64,000 nucleotides of DNA from Alsobacter sp046349155 (GTDB lineage: Bacteria > Pseudomonadota > Alphaproteobacteria > Rhizobiales > Beijerinckiaceae): positions 1,364,001 to 1,428,000 of the forward strand of contig JAXMCW010000001.1 in the NCBI GenBank assembly GCA_046349155.1, in the 5' to 3' direction. The first letter of the stretch is position 1, and the number at the start of each line of letters is the position of its first letter. Of the stretch, positions 30,583 through 38,268 are shown one piece after another. The notes under the pieces are model-generated. The model ran no database searches. It was not told the origin of the DNA and saw only the letters and a program-made list of their open reading frames with translations. The translations under genes were made by a program, and so were the position numbers.

Positions 30583-31992
30583 TCAGCGCGCCGGGATCGC
30601 GTCGTGCGCGTCCATGGCGGGCGCGGGCATGATGCCGCTGGCCCGCAGCGGTTCCTCGGCCGGCAGGCCGGGCTCGCCCGGCACGGGCGGCTTGTTCATG
30701 AGGCGCAGGATGTAGAAGGTCCCGGCTCCGAACAGCGTGAAATAAACGACGATGAAGGCGATCAGCGAGGCGCCGACGGCCTGGCTCGCGATGGCGGAGA
30801 CGGAGTCGGCCGTCGAGAGATGGCCGTAGACCGTCCAGGGCTGGCGGCCGACCTCCGTCGTGATCCAGCCGGCCAGCACGGCGACGAGGCCCGAGGGTCC
30901 CATCAGCACGGCCGCCCGGTGCATCCAGGGTGCGTCGTAGAGCTCGTCCCTCCAGCGCAGCCAAAGGCTCCAAAGGCCCAGTCCGAGCATGAGGAAGCCG
31001 ATGCCGACCATCACCCGGAAGGTCCAGAAGATCAGTGGCGCGTAGGGCCGCTCCGCGGGAGGCCAGGCCTTGAGGCCCTTGATCTCGCCGTCCAGCGAAT
31101 GCGTGAGGATGATACTGCCGAGCCGGGGAATCTCGATGGCGTACTCGGTTCGCTCCTCCTTCATGTTGGGCAGGCCGAAGAGGATGAGCGGCGCGCCCTT
31201 CTGGGTCTCGAAGTGGCCCTCCATCGCGGCGATCTTGGCGGGCTGGTGCTCCAGCGTGTTGAGGCCGTGGAAGTCGCCCGCCACGATCTGGACGGGGGCT
31301 ACCAGCGCCGCCATCCACATGGCCATGGAGAACATGGTTCGCGCTGCCTCGTTGCGACGGTCGCGCAGGAGGTGCACGGCGCCGACCGCGCCGACGATGA
31401 AGGCCGTCGAGAGATAGGCGGCGAGCACCATGTGCACGAGGCGATAGGGGAAGGACGGGTTGAAGATCACAGCCCACCAGTCCGTCACCACGAACTGGCC
31501 GGCCGCGTTCATGGCGAAGCCCTGCGGCGTCTGCATCCAGCTGTTGACGGAGAGGATCCAGAAGGCCGACATGGCGGTGCCCGCCGCAACCATCGCCGTC
31601 GCGAACATGTGCAGGCCGCGCCCCACGCGGTCGAGCCCGAAGAGCATGACGCCGAGGAAGCCCGCCTCGAGGAAGAAGGCGGAGAGAACCTCGTAGCCCA
31701 TCAGCGGACCGAGTACCGGCCCCGCCTTGTCGGAGAAGACGCTCCAGTTGGTGCCGAACTGGTAGCTCATCACGATGCCCGACACGACGCCCATGCCGAA
31801 CGCGACCGCGAAGATCTTCTTCCAGTAGTTGAACAAGTCGTGGAAGACGTGCCGGCCCGTCGCCAGCCACAGCCCGTTCAGCACGGCGAGATAGCTCGCC
31901 AGCCCGATCGAGATGGCGGGGAAGATGATGTGGAAGCTGACGGTGAAGGCGAATTGCAGGCGGGCGAGGAAGAGGGCGTCAAACCCTGTCAT
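30583..31992 (-). CDS. cydA: Cytochrome bd-type (cyanide-insensitive) oxidase subunit I
   Basis: Heme-bearing quinol oxidase subunit, 469 residues. It starts with FLARLQFAFTVSFHIIFPA, whose His is a heme ligand; YRLVHMVLAAYLSTAF carries another heme His, and GRQPWTVYG is the conserved quinol-site motif. The overall length and short Q-loop point to the cyanide-insensitive (CioA) subgroup. Its start overlaps the stop of the truncated hemoglobin gene by 4 bases, so the two are translationally coupled. Regulation by the NsrR-like gene upstream is likely. Confidence 0.95.
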   Translation of the reverse strand: MTGFDALFLARLQFAFTVSFHIIFPAISIGLASYLAVLNGLWLATGRHVFHDLFNYWKKIFAVAFGMGVVSGIVMSYQFGTNWSVFSDKAGPVLGPLMGYEVLSAFFLEAGFLGVMLFGLDRVGRGLHMFATAMVAAGTAMSAFWILSVNSWMQTPQGFAMNAAGQFVVTDWWAVIFNPSFPYRLVHMVLAAYLSTAFIVGAVGAVHLLRDRRNEAARTMFSMAMWMAALVAPVQIVAGDFHGLNTLEHQPAKIAAMEGHFETQKGAPLILFGLPNMKEERTEYAIEIPRLGSIILTHSLDGEIKGLKAWPPAERPYAPLIFWTFRVMVGIGFLMLGLGLWSLWLRWRDELYDAPWMHRAAVLMGPSGLVAVLAGWITTEVGRQPWTVYGHLSTADSVSAIASQAVGASLIAFIVVYFTLFGAGTFYILRLMNKPPVPGEPGLPAEEPLRASGIMPAPAMDAHDAIPAR

Positions 31993-32423
31993 GGGCTAGT
32001 CCTTTCGAAGCGGGGCTCCCTGTTGCGCATGTGGCGCGCCAGGGCTTCGATGCGGGGGACGACAAAGGCGGTCACGTCGGGGTCGGAGATCGTCTCCGCC
32101 CAGGCCTGCCGGAAACAGACGAGCCAGGCTTCGACCTCCTCCTCGCCGATGGGCGCGTGAAGGTGACGGGCGCGCAGCATCGGCGGACCGTGCCGCTCCA
32201 CGAAGATCGGCGGGCCGCCGAGCCAGCCCGTCAGGTACTCGAAGAGCTTCTGACGCGCGTCGTCCAGGCCGTTGGGATGGATCGCGAGCGCGGCGGCGGC
32301 GTCGGGCCGGCTCTCCATCAGGTCGTAGAAGCGGTCCACGAGACGGCGGATGCCGGCTTCCCCGCCGCACGCCTCGTAGGGCGTGCGCGGGCCGTCCTGG
32401 TCGTGTGGCGGGTCGCTCGGCAT
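31989..32423 (-). CDS. Group II truncated hemoglobin
   Basis: 144-residue 2-on-2 globin. YEACGGEAGIRRLVDRFYDLM is the first helical region; the heme-binding His lies in MLRARHLHAPIG (F8 region), and the Trp in EEVEAWLVCFRQAW is the group II Trp at G8. Such proteins bind oxygen or nitric oxide and help detoxify nitric oxide. The stop overlaps the cydA start (ATGA), joining an NO-handling globin to an NO-resistant oxidase. An 81-base gap separates it from the NsrR-like gene. Confidence 0.92.
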   Translation of the reverse strand: MPSDPPHDQDGPRTPYEACGGEAGIRRLVDRFYDLMESRPDAAAALAIHPNGLDDARQKLFEYLTGWLGGPPIFVERHGPPMLRARHLHAPIGEEEVEAWLVCFRQAWAETISDPDVTAFVVPRIEALARHMRNREPRFERTSP

Positions 32424-32504
32424 GGGCTCACGTGGGCAGGCGTCGGACGGGACAATTTGACGTTGGTTTTGCGGCGGCGCGCAAGCTGTCAGGACGCGAC
32501 GTTG

Positions 32505-32975
32505 TCACGCAGCCAGCACCCGCCGGACCGGCCGCGCGTTCTCGTCGAGGCCGAGCCGCTGCAGCAACGGCGACCGCTCGCGCGTGATGTCGGCGATCGT
32601 CATCCCGTCGAGCACGGCCATGAAGGCGGCGAAGGCAGACTGGATGCCGCGCGACAGGTCGCAGGCGCCGCACAGCGGGCAGGTATTGGTGGCGGGATCG
32701 AAGCACTCGACGAGGACGAGGCTGTCCTCGGTGAGACGAACCACTTCGCCCACGGTGATCTCCGCGGCGGGCCGGGCGAGCCTGAAACCGCCGCCGCGTC
32801 CCCGCACGTTGTCCAGCAATCCCCAGCGGCCGAGCTGGTGGACGCACTTCACGACATGGGTGCGCGGGATGCGGTGCGCCTGGGCGACCTCGTCCGCCTG
32901 GCTGAGCGCCCCGCCGCGCAGGGCGGCGAACATCAGCGTGCGCAGCGCGTAGTTGGTGAAGGCGGTCAGCCGCAC
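32505..32975 (-). CDS. nsrR: NsrR-like Rrf2-family transcription regulator
   Basis: 156-residue Rrf2 regulator with an N-terminal winged helix (RLTAFTNYALRTLMF; then SQADEVAQAHRIPRTHVVK) and the family glycine wing RGRGGGFRLAR. The iron-sulfur ligands are in ECFDPATNTCPLCGAC, spaced C-x7-C-x5-C, close to NsrR, which loses its cluster in contact with nitric oxide. The start is GTG at 32975, with GGAGGAG just upstream. It heads the leftward hemoglobin-cydAB unit and is divergent from the DUF2892-fpr pair, so it probably regulates both and itself. Confidence 0.85.
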   Translation of the reverse strand: MRLTAFTNYALRTLMFAALRGGALSQADEVAQAHRIPRTHVVKCVHQLGRWGLLDNVRGRGGGFRLARPAAEITVGEVVRLTEDSLVLVECFDPATNTCPLCGACDLSRGIQSAFAAFMAVLDGMTIADITRERSPLLQRLGLDENARPVRRVLAA

Positions 32976-32990
32976 GGGCTCCTCCTCGGC

Positions 32991-33018
32991 ATAAAGTTTG
33001 ATACGTGATCTACCTTAT
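32991..33018. promoter_or_regulatory. Candidate NsrR-type operator
   Basis: An inverted repeat, ATAAAGT-N14-ACCTTAT, starts 16 bases before the nsrR start. The A+T-rich half sites and about 28-base span resemble Rrf2-family operators. On the plus strand TTGATA (32998-33003) with a CCTATT box 17 bases later could be a promoter for the DUF2892-fpr genes, partly covered by the repeat. Confidence 0.45.
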
Positions 33019-33042
33019 AGCCTATTGCACCGCGATAAGCTA

Positions 33043-33058
33043 TTTCGCAACTGCGAAA
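33043..33058. promoter_or_regulatory. Perfect dyad TTTCGCA-AC-TGCGAAA
   Basis: A perfect 7-bp inverted repeat with a 2-base centre lies in the same divergent region, 90 bases before the DUF2892 gene. It is unlike the nearby Rrf2-type repeat and may bind a second regulator. Confidence 0.45.
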
Positions 33059-33147
33059 CGAGTGCTAGATCGGAGCCGGAGCCCGATCGGTGCAGCCATC
33101 CCCCCTGGCCTCGGCGCTCGCCTGTGACGTCCTTGGGAGATTGAACG

Positions 33148-33348
33148 ATGACTCGCAACATTGGTGGCCTGGACAGGCTTCTGCGCTTCTATCTCGGCTT
33201 GTTCATGATCGGCTGCGCCCTGCCTTACTGGGTCCCGCAGACGGGGTGGAATTGGCTCGGCTGGCTCGGTATCGTGCCGCTGCTCAGCGCGGTCGCAGGC
33301 CGTTGCGGCCTGTACCGGCTGGTCGGCCTGTCGACCTGCCCCCGCTAG
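33148..33348 (+). CDS. DUF2892/YgaP-like small membrane protein
   Basis: 66 residues: a short N-terminal basic stretch (MTRNIGGLDRLLRF), two hydrophobic helices (YLGLFMIGCALPYWV and LGWLGIVPLLSAVAG) and a C-terminal RCGLYRLVGLSTCPR, the typical DUF2892 pattern. Such proteins occur alone or fused to rhodanese. The gene lies 17 bases before fpr and downstream of the NsrR-type control region, so it may respond to nitric oxide or redox stress. Function unknown. Confidence 0.82.
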   Translation: MTRNIGGLDRLLRFYLGLFMIGCALPYWVPQTGWNWLGWLGIVPLLSAVAGRCGLYRLVGLSTCPR

Positions 33349-33365
33349 ACCCGGCAGGAGACCCG

Positions 33366-34139
33366 ATGGCGGCCTTCGATACCGAGCGCGTGCTGCTCGT
33401 CGAGCATTGGACGGACAGGCTCTTCAGCTTTCGGACCACGCGCAACCCCAGCCTGCGCTTCGAGAACGGCCAGTTCACGATGATCGGGCTGGAGGTCGAC
33501 GGTCGTCCGCTGCTGCGGGCCTACAGCTTCGCAAGCGCGAACTACGAGGAGTTCCTCGAGTTCTACAGCATCAAGGTGCCGGACGGCCCGCTGACCTCGC
33601 GTCTGCAGCACATCAAGGAAGGCGACTCCGTCCTCGTCGGGCACAAGCCGACGGGCACGCTGATCCAGGGCAACCTGCTTCCGGGTCGCAGGCTGTTCCT
33701 GCTGGCCACCGGCACCGGGCTCGCGCCCTTCGCGAGCATCCTGCAGGACCCCGCGGTCTACGAAGCCTACGACAGGATCGTCTGCGTGCATGGCTGCCGG
33801 ACGGTCGATGAGCTCGCCTATGGCCGCCGGCTGGTCCGCAGCCTGCCGGAGAACGAGTATTTCGGCGAGGTGGTCCGCGACAAGCTGGTCCACTATCCCA
33901 CCACGACGCGCGAGCCCTTCACGCATCAGGGACGCATCACCGACCTGATCGAGACCGGCAAGCTCTTCGAGGATCTCGGGGCCTCGCCGCTCGATCCGGC
34001 CGATGACCGCGTGATGCTGTGCGGCAGCCCCGGCATGCTGGCGGACCTGCGCGTCATGCTCGACGCCAGGGGTTTTCGCGAGGGCAGCGGCAATGCGCCC
34101 GGCTCCTACGTGATCGAGCGGGCCTTCGTCGAGCGCTGA
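33366..34139 (+). CDS. fpr: Ferredoxin-NADP(+) reductase
   Basis: FAD enzyme that exchanges electrons between NADPH and ferredoxin or flavodoxin, 257 residues, bacterial subclass. FAD motifs are RAYSFASANYEE (about residue 50) and GTGLAPFASILQD (about 115), and the NADP end is MLCGSPGMLADL (about 218). The C-terminus ends ERAFVER, as in subclass I bacterial enzymes. GGAG lies 5 bases before the start at 33366; a longer frame upstream is not conserved. It follows the DUF2892 gene and may be controlled with the NsrR unit. Confidence 0.95.
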   Translation: MAAFDTERVLLVEHWTDRLFSFRTTRNPSLRFENGQFTMIGLEVDGRPLLRAYSFASANYEEFLEFYSIKVPDGPLTSRLQHIKEGDSVLVGHKPTGTLIQGNLLPGRRLFLLATGTGLAPFASILQDPAVYEAYDRIVCVHGCRTVDELAYGRRLVRSLPENEYFGEVVRDKLVHYPTTTREPFTHQGRITDLIETGKLFEDLGASPLDPADDRVMLCGSPGMLADLRVMLDARGFREGSGNAPGSYVIERAFVER

Positions 34140-34159
34140 CGCGTCGTCGCCGGCCAGGC

Positions 34160-35779
34160 TCACCGCGCCAGTTGCTCCCGCACCGCCGCGACCGCCCGCA
34201 GGCTGAGCGCCGCGATGGTCAGCGTGGGATTGGCGGTCGCCGAGGTCGGGAAGACGGCCGAGCCCAGCACGAAGAGGTTCGGATGCTCGTGGCTGCGCAG
34301 GTCGCGGTCCACCACCGACGTCCTCGCGTCCTTGCCCATCCGCGCGGTGCCGATGATGTGGCCGGCGCCCTGGGCCTCCGGGCTGTGGTGGATGGCGGTC
34401 GCGTCGAGCCTGGCGAAGATCGCGGCGTGGGCCGTCCGGGCGGCCTGCATCCCCGCACGGGTGTAGTCGTCGATCCGATAGGCGATGCGCGGGACCGGGA
34501 CGCCGTACACGTCGCGGTCGGTCGGGTCGAGCGTCAGGCGGTTGCCGGGGTCGGGCAGCTGCTCCACGAGCGAGGCCAGGCGAATGTGGCGGGCGGATTG
34601 GCTGCGCAGGGCGTCGTCGAGCTCCGCGCCGCGCCTGCCCTGCCGCGCGAGTTCGCGGGCCAGCGCGATAGGGGCTCCCGTCGGCCAGGACCAGCCGTCA
34701 TTGCCGATCTCGATGCGGAAGGCGCCGCGCTCCCTGCGGAATTCGCCCTCGCGCAGGTTCTCGATGCCGGACGTGGAGATGGGTCCGCGATAGGGATAGA
34801 CCGGCAGCGCCGAGAGCGCCCAGGAAAGCTGGGTGGGATGGTCCATCAGGTTGCGGCCTACCTGGTCCGATCCGTTGGCGACGCCGTTGGGCGCGGCTTC
34901 GCTGCGGGAGGCGAGCAGCAGTCGTGGGCCCTCGATGGCGTGGGCCGCCAGGACGACGACCTTGCCCCGGGCCCGCCCCTCGCTGCCGTCCCAGCGGCGG
35001 AAGCGCACGCCGGAGACGCGCCGGTCAGGGCCGAGTTCGATCTGCACCACCGTGGACTTGTCGATGAGCCGCGCGCCGGCCGCGACCGCCTCGCCGAGGT
35101 GGACGGTGGCGTCGTACTTGGCCTGGACCGGGCAGACCGGAATGCAGCTCGCATTGCCGCAGCAGGGGATCCTGTCGTGACGCCACACCGAGTTTCGCGC
35201 CTGCGGGGTCGAGCGAACCTCGTAGGGCGTGCCCTCCAGCGCCGAGGCGAAGGTCCGGTCCAGGAAGGTCTGGGGGATCGGCGGCATCGGGTAGGGCACA
35301 TGGCGGGGCGAGCCCAGGTCGACGTCGCTCTCCCCGGAGACGCCGAGCTCGTGCTCGGCATAGCCGTAATAGGCCTCGAGCTCGTCATAGGCGATCGGCC
35401 AGTCCACGCCGTGCCCGTGCAGGCTGGCGAGGCGGAAGTCCGAGGGCAGGAACCGCAAGGCCGTGCCGAGCCAGTGCCAGGTCGTTCCGCCGACCACCTT
35501 CAGGTAGGTGCTGGCGAAGAGGTCGGGCCCGTCTTGGCGGTACCAGTCCTTCAGCCGTCCCGTCACGGGATGCATCGCCTGGGGGGTGGGCGGATAGGGG
35601 CATTCCGGAACCTTGTCGGCTGCGTCCCAGAAGGCCTGGACGGCGTTCCCGCGGTCGACCTCGCCTCCGGCCTCCAGGATCGCCACGGCAACGTTGGTCC
35701 TGGCGAGACGCGCCGCCATCAGTGCGCCTGCCACGCCGGACCCGATCACCACGACGTCGGCGACGATGTCGTCCGCCAT
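34160..35779 (-). CDS. GMC-family FAD oxidoreductase (polyol/sugar dehydrogenase large subunit)
   Basis: 539-residue glucose-methanol-choline oxidoreductase. The FAD motif is VVVIGSGVAGALMAARLA (about residue 10), and a Cys-rich segment GNASCIPVCPVQAKYD (about residue 211) recalls gluconate and sorbitol dehydrogenase large subunits. The C-terminal GMC domain has GAGHIIGTARMG with the catalytic His and ends PTLTIAALSLRAV. It begins 1 base after the stop of its small subunit gene. Together they probably oxidise a polyol in the periplasm and pass electrons to a cytochrome or quinone; no cytochrome subunit is adjacent. Confidence 0.88.
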   Translation of the reverse strand: MADDIVADVVVIGSGVAGALMAARLARTNVAVAILEAGGEVDRGNAVQAFWDAADKVPECPYPPTPQAMHPVTGRLKDWYRQDGPDLFASTYLKVVGGTTWHWLGTALRFLPSDFRLASLHGHGVDWPIAYDELEAYYGYAEHELGVSGESDVDLGSPRHVPYPMPPIPQTFLDRTFASALEGTPYEVRSTPQARNSVWRHDRIPCCGNASCIPVCPVQAKYDATVHLGEAVAAGARLIDKSTVVQIELGPDRRVSGVRFRRWDGSEGRARGKVVVLAAHAIEGPRLLLASRSEAAPNGVANGSDQVGRNLMDHPTQLSWALSALPVYPYRGPISTSGIENLREGEFRRERGAFRIEIGNDGWSWPTGAPIALARELARQGRRGAELDDALRSQSARHIRLASLVEQLPDPGNRLTLDPTDRDVYGVPVPRIAYRIDDYTRAGMQAARTAHAAIFARLDATAIHHSPEAQGAGHIIGTARMGKDARTSVVDRDLRSHEHPNLFVLGSAVFPTSATANPTLTIAALSLRAVAAVREQLAR

Positions 35780-35780
35780 G

Positions 35781-36245
35781 TCAGGTCCCCGGCGGCTGAG
35801 ACCAGTACCCGGTCTCGCCGCCGCAATTGCCGAGGGGCTTGGTGAAGGCCAGCGCGCGCCAGACCAGCGCGCCGTTATAGGTGGCCACGGCCGTGCCGGC
35901 CCTCGTGTCGTAGAGGCCGGAATACCAGGCGGCGACGAGCTCCGTCGCCAGCGCCGGGTCGCCCGCGGGATCGGCGGCCAGCGTCACGAGGTCCCTGGCC
36001 CGACCCGCGGCCTGGAACGCCGCGAGCAGCGATGCGGCCGCGTCGCGATCGAGCGCATCGAGCGGCGCGCCCGTGAGGCTCGAGGACAGGTCAAGGAAGC
36101 GGTCGAGGTCGAGCCCCGTCTGGGCGCGGGGCTGCGTCCCGGGCACGAGACCGGCCGCCAGCGCCACCCCCAAACCGCCGACGACCGTCCGTCGCGAGGG
36201 GGACGGCGACAGGTCGGCCGGGGCGGCGGGGGGACCGGAACTCAT
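35781..36245 (-). CDS. FAD-SLDH-type small subunit with Tat signal
   Basis: 154-residue small subunit of a membrane or periplasmic sorbitol-type dehydrogenase. The twin-arginine signal is SRRTVVGGLGVALAAG (about residues 17-32), so the folded complex is likely exported with its GMC partner. The family signature is near the C-terminus: AWYSGLYDT, ATYNGALVWRAL, KPLGNCGGETGYWS. The large subunit gene follows almost directly on the same strand. The partner subunit itself shows no signal peptide and would be exported by hitch-hiking. Confidence 0.82.
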   Translation of the reverse strand: MSSGPPAAPADLSPSPSRRTVVGGLGVALAAGLVPGTQPRAQTGLDLDRFLDLSSSLTGAPLDALDRDAAASLLAAFQAAGRARDLVTLAADPAGDPALATELVAAWYSGLYDTRAGTAVATYNGALVWRALAFTKPLGNCGGETGYWSQPPGT

Positions 36246-36324
36246 GCCGACTCATCCTGCAGTTGTACGAGGTGCAGGCTAGAAGCCGATTGTGTCGCGG
36301 GCAATGCGGCCTTGTCGCGCCGGG

Positions 36325-36684
36325 TCAGGCCGGCAAGTGGCCGTTGGGGCTCAGGCGATCGATGAGCGCCGGCAATTGCGCCGCGAGCGGGCCGAAGATG
36401 TCGTCGGGCGGCATGTTCAGCAGGCCCGAGATCTTCTCGACGAGGGTGTCGCCGAGCGCCGCTTCGAGCTGCTGCGCGGTGATGGGCGCGTTCGGCCCGT
36501 TGCCGAGCCATGAGGACACCTGCGGACCGAGTCCGGCCTGCTGCAGTTTGGCGAGCAGCCCCTGCAGGTTGCCCATGTCGGTGGAGGCGAGGACCTTGTC
36601 GAGGATCTGCGGCAGCATCTGCGCCTCGGCCTGGCCCATGGCGCTGCCGAGTGCGGACTTCACGAGGTCGAAGAGGCCAGACAT
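36325..36684 (-). CDS. YidB/DUF937-family protein
   Basis: 119 residues, helical: MSGLFDLVKSALGSAMGQAE at the N-terminus, then LQGLLAKLQQAGLGPQVSSW and TAQQLEAALGDTLVEKISGL, a pattern of repeated Gly-bounded helices typical of YidB/DUF937. No signal peptide or catalytic motif is evident. It is a stand-alone gene between pncB and the GMC/SLDH pair. Function unknown. Confidence 0.8.
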   Translation of the reverse strand: MSGLFDLVKSALGSAMGQAEAQMLPQILDKVLASTDMGNLQGLLAKLQQAGLGPQVSSWLGNGPNAPITAQQLEAALGDTLVEKISGLLNMPPDDIFGPLAAQLPALIDRLSPNGHLPA

Positions 36685-36763
36685 GCGGTAACTCCCTGTG
36701 TCGCGTCGGGGGGGGATGATCGACCGAAGCTCGGCCGCGCCAACTTACCGTTCGCCAATCTCG

Positions 36764-38080
36764 TCAGACCAGGACGGGATGGGACAACATGCCGACGGAG
36801 CCGAAGACGGCCTGGTAGCGCTCCACCTCGGCCCTGGGGCCGCTCGCCTTGACGGGGTTGTCCGAGAGTTTCACGGCAGGACGGCCGGCCGCCGAGGCCA
36901 CCTTGCAGACCAGCGAGATCGGATCGAGCGCATGGCCGCCGCGCGGCACGCAGCCGCGGAAGTCGTTGGTCAGGTTGGTGCCCCAGCCATAGCTCACGCG
37001 GACGCGGCCCTGGAAGTGCCGGAACGTCTCCTCGATCGTGCCGATGTCCATGCCGTCGGAGAACACGATGAGCTTCTCGCGCGGGTCCATGCCGCGCAAC
37101 GCCCACCAGGCGACGAGTTCCTCGCCGGCTTCCACGGGCGGCTTGGAGTCCGGCCGCGCCCCGGTCCAGCGCGCCACCCAGTCCGGCGCGTCGCGCAGGA
37201 ACGCGGTGGTGCCATAGGTGTCGGGCAGCATGATCAGGAGGTTGCCGCCATAGATGCGCGCCCAGTCCGCCAGGACCGTATAGCGCGCGGCCCGCAGCGC
37301 GTCGGGATCGTCCCGGGCCAGCGCGGCGTAGACCATGGGCAGTTCGTGCGCGTTGGTGCCGATCGCCTCCGCGCCGATCTCCATGGCGATGTGGACGTTG
37401 CTGGTGCCGACGAAGGCCTCGCCGATGCCCTCGCGCAGCGCCTCGCAGCACCAGCGCTGCCACAGGTAGCCGTGACGGCGGCGGGTGCCGAAGTCGCCGA
37501 TCTTGAGAGGTCCCTCGCTGGCGAGCGCCTGCAGCCGCTCGATCTTCTCCCACAGCTTCGCCTTGGCGCGCGCATAGAGCACGTCGAGCTCGAAGCGACC
37601 CATGTCCTGCATGGCGTGGCGGGCGCGCAATTCGTTGACGATGGAAAGGGCAGGGATCTCCCACATCGTGGTGTAGGCCCAGGGGCCGGCGAAGCGCAGC
37701 TCGTACTGGCCGTCCTGCCTGTGCAGCTCGTAGTCGGGCAGGGAGAAGCCGGCCAGCCATTCGAGGAAGTCCGGCTGGAAGATCTGCTTGACGCCGTAGA
37801 AGGTGTTGCCGGCCAGCCAGATCAGTTCCTTGGTCGTGAAGCGCAGGGTGCGCGCATGGTCGAGCTGCGCGCGCAGGGCGCCCTCGTCCACGACCTCGGC
37901 GAGGCGGACCGACGTGGTACGGTTGTGGATGCCGAAGGTGACGGGGACGTCACGATGCCGCTTCCAGATCATCTGCAGCATCAGGAGCTTGTAGAAATCC
38001 GTGTCGAGCAGCGTGCGCACCACGGGATCGAGCCGGAATCCGTGGTTGTAGACCCGGGTGGCGAAGTCGGTGAGGCTCAT
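36764..38080 (-). CDS. pncB: Nicotinate phosphoribosyltransferase
   Basis: NAD salvage enzyme that makes nicotinate mononucleotide from nicotinate and PRPP with ATP. 438 residues. Features: TDFYKLLMLQ near the N-terminus, IGDFGTRRRHGYLWQ (about residue 197), FVGTSNVHIAMEIG, and IGTNAHELPMVY, whose His is the residue phosphorylated during the reaction. GWGTNLTNDF near the C-terminus binds phosphate. It is divergent from the sarcosine oxidase operon across 188 bases. Confidence 0.96.
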   Translation of the reverse strand: MSLTDFATRVYNHGFRLDPVVRTLLDTDFYKLLMLQMIWKRHRDVPVTFGIHNRTTSVRLAEVVDEGALRAQLDHARTLRFTTKELIWLAGNTFYGVKQIFQPDFLEWLAGFSLPDYELHRQDGQYELRFAGPWAYTTMWEIPALSIVNELRARHAMQDMGRFELDVLYARAKAKLWEKIERLQALASEGPLKIGDFGTRRRHGYLWQRWCCEALREGIGEAFVGTSNVHIAMEIGAEAIGTNAHELPMVYAALARDDPDALRAARYTVLADWARIYGGNLLIMLPDTYGTTAFLRDAPDWVARWTGARPDSKPPVEAGEELVAWWALRGMDPREKLIVFSDGMDIGTIEETFRHFQGRVRVSYGWGTNLTNDFRGCVPRGGHALDPISLVCKVASAAGRPAVKLSDNPVKASGPRAEVERYQAVFGSVGMLSHPVLV

Positions 38081-38182
38081 GCGTGCGGTCCGGCTGCCAT
38101 CCTGGCGGGTGGGCCCGGCGTGGCCGTGCGATCATGCCGCCTGATCGCCGCGCGGGAAACCCTTGGCGACGGGTTGTCCTAA

Positions 38183-38200
38183 AGACGCGAGAATGCGTCT
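38183..38200. promoter_or_regulatory. Inverted repeat upstream of soxB
   Basis: AGACGC-GAGAAT-GCGTCT, a 6-bp dyad in the 188-base divergent region between pncB and soxB, 69 bases before the soxB start. It could be an operator for the sarcosine oxidase operon, but no regulator gene is adjacent. Confidence 0.35.
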
Positions 38201-38268
38201 CTCCGCCGCAAGCCGGACGGCCGCAGGCGCTGGCATGGTCAGGCTAACGAATCCCGTCCTGGTCTTCC

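Noticed and set aside
32998..33012. FNR box near nsrR
   Set aside because: TTGAT is present, but the second half (GATCTA) is out of register with TTGAT-N4-ATCAA.
34160..36245. GMC/SLDH pair as part of the smo polyol operon
   Set aside because: The two loci are 29 kb apart and on opposite strands. A shared substrate is possible, but sequence does not show linkage.
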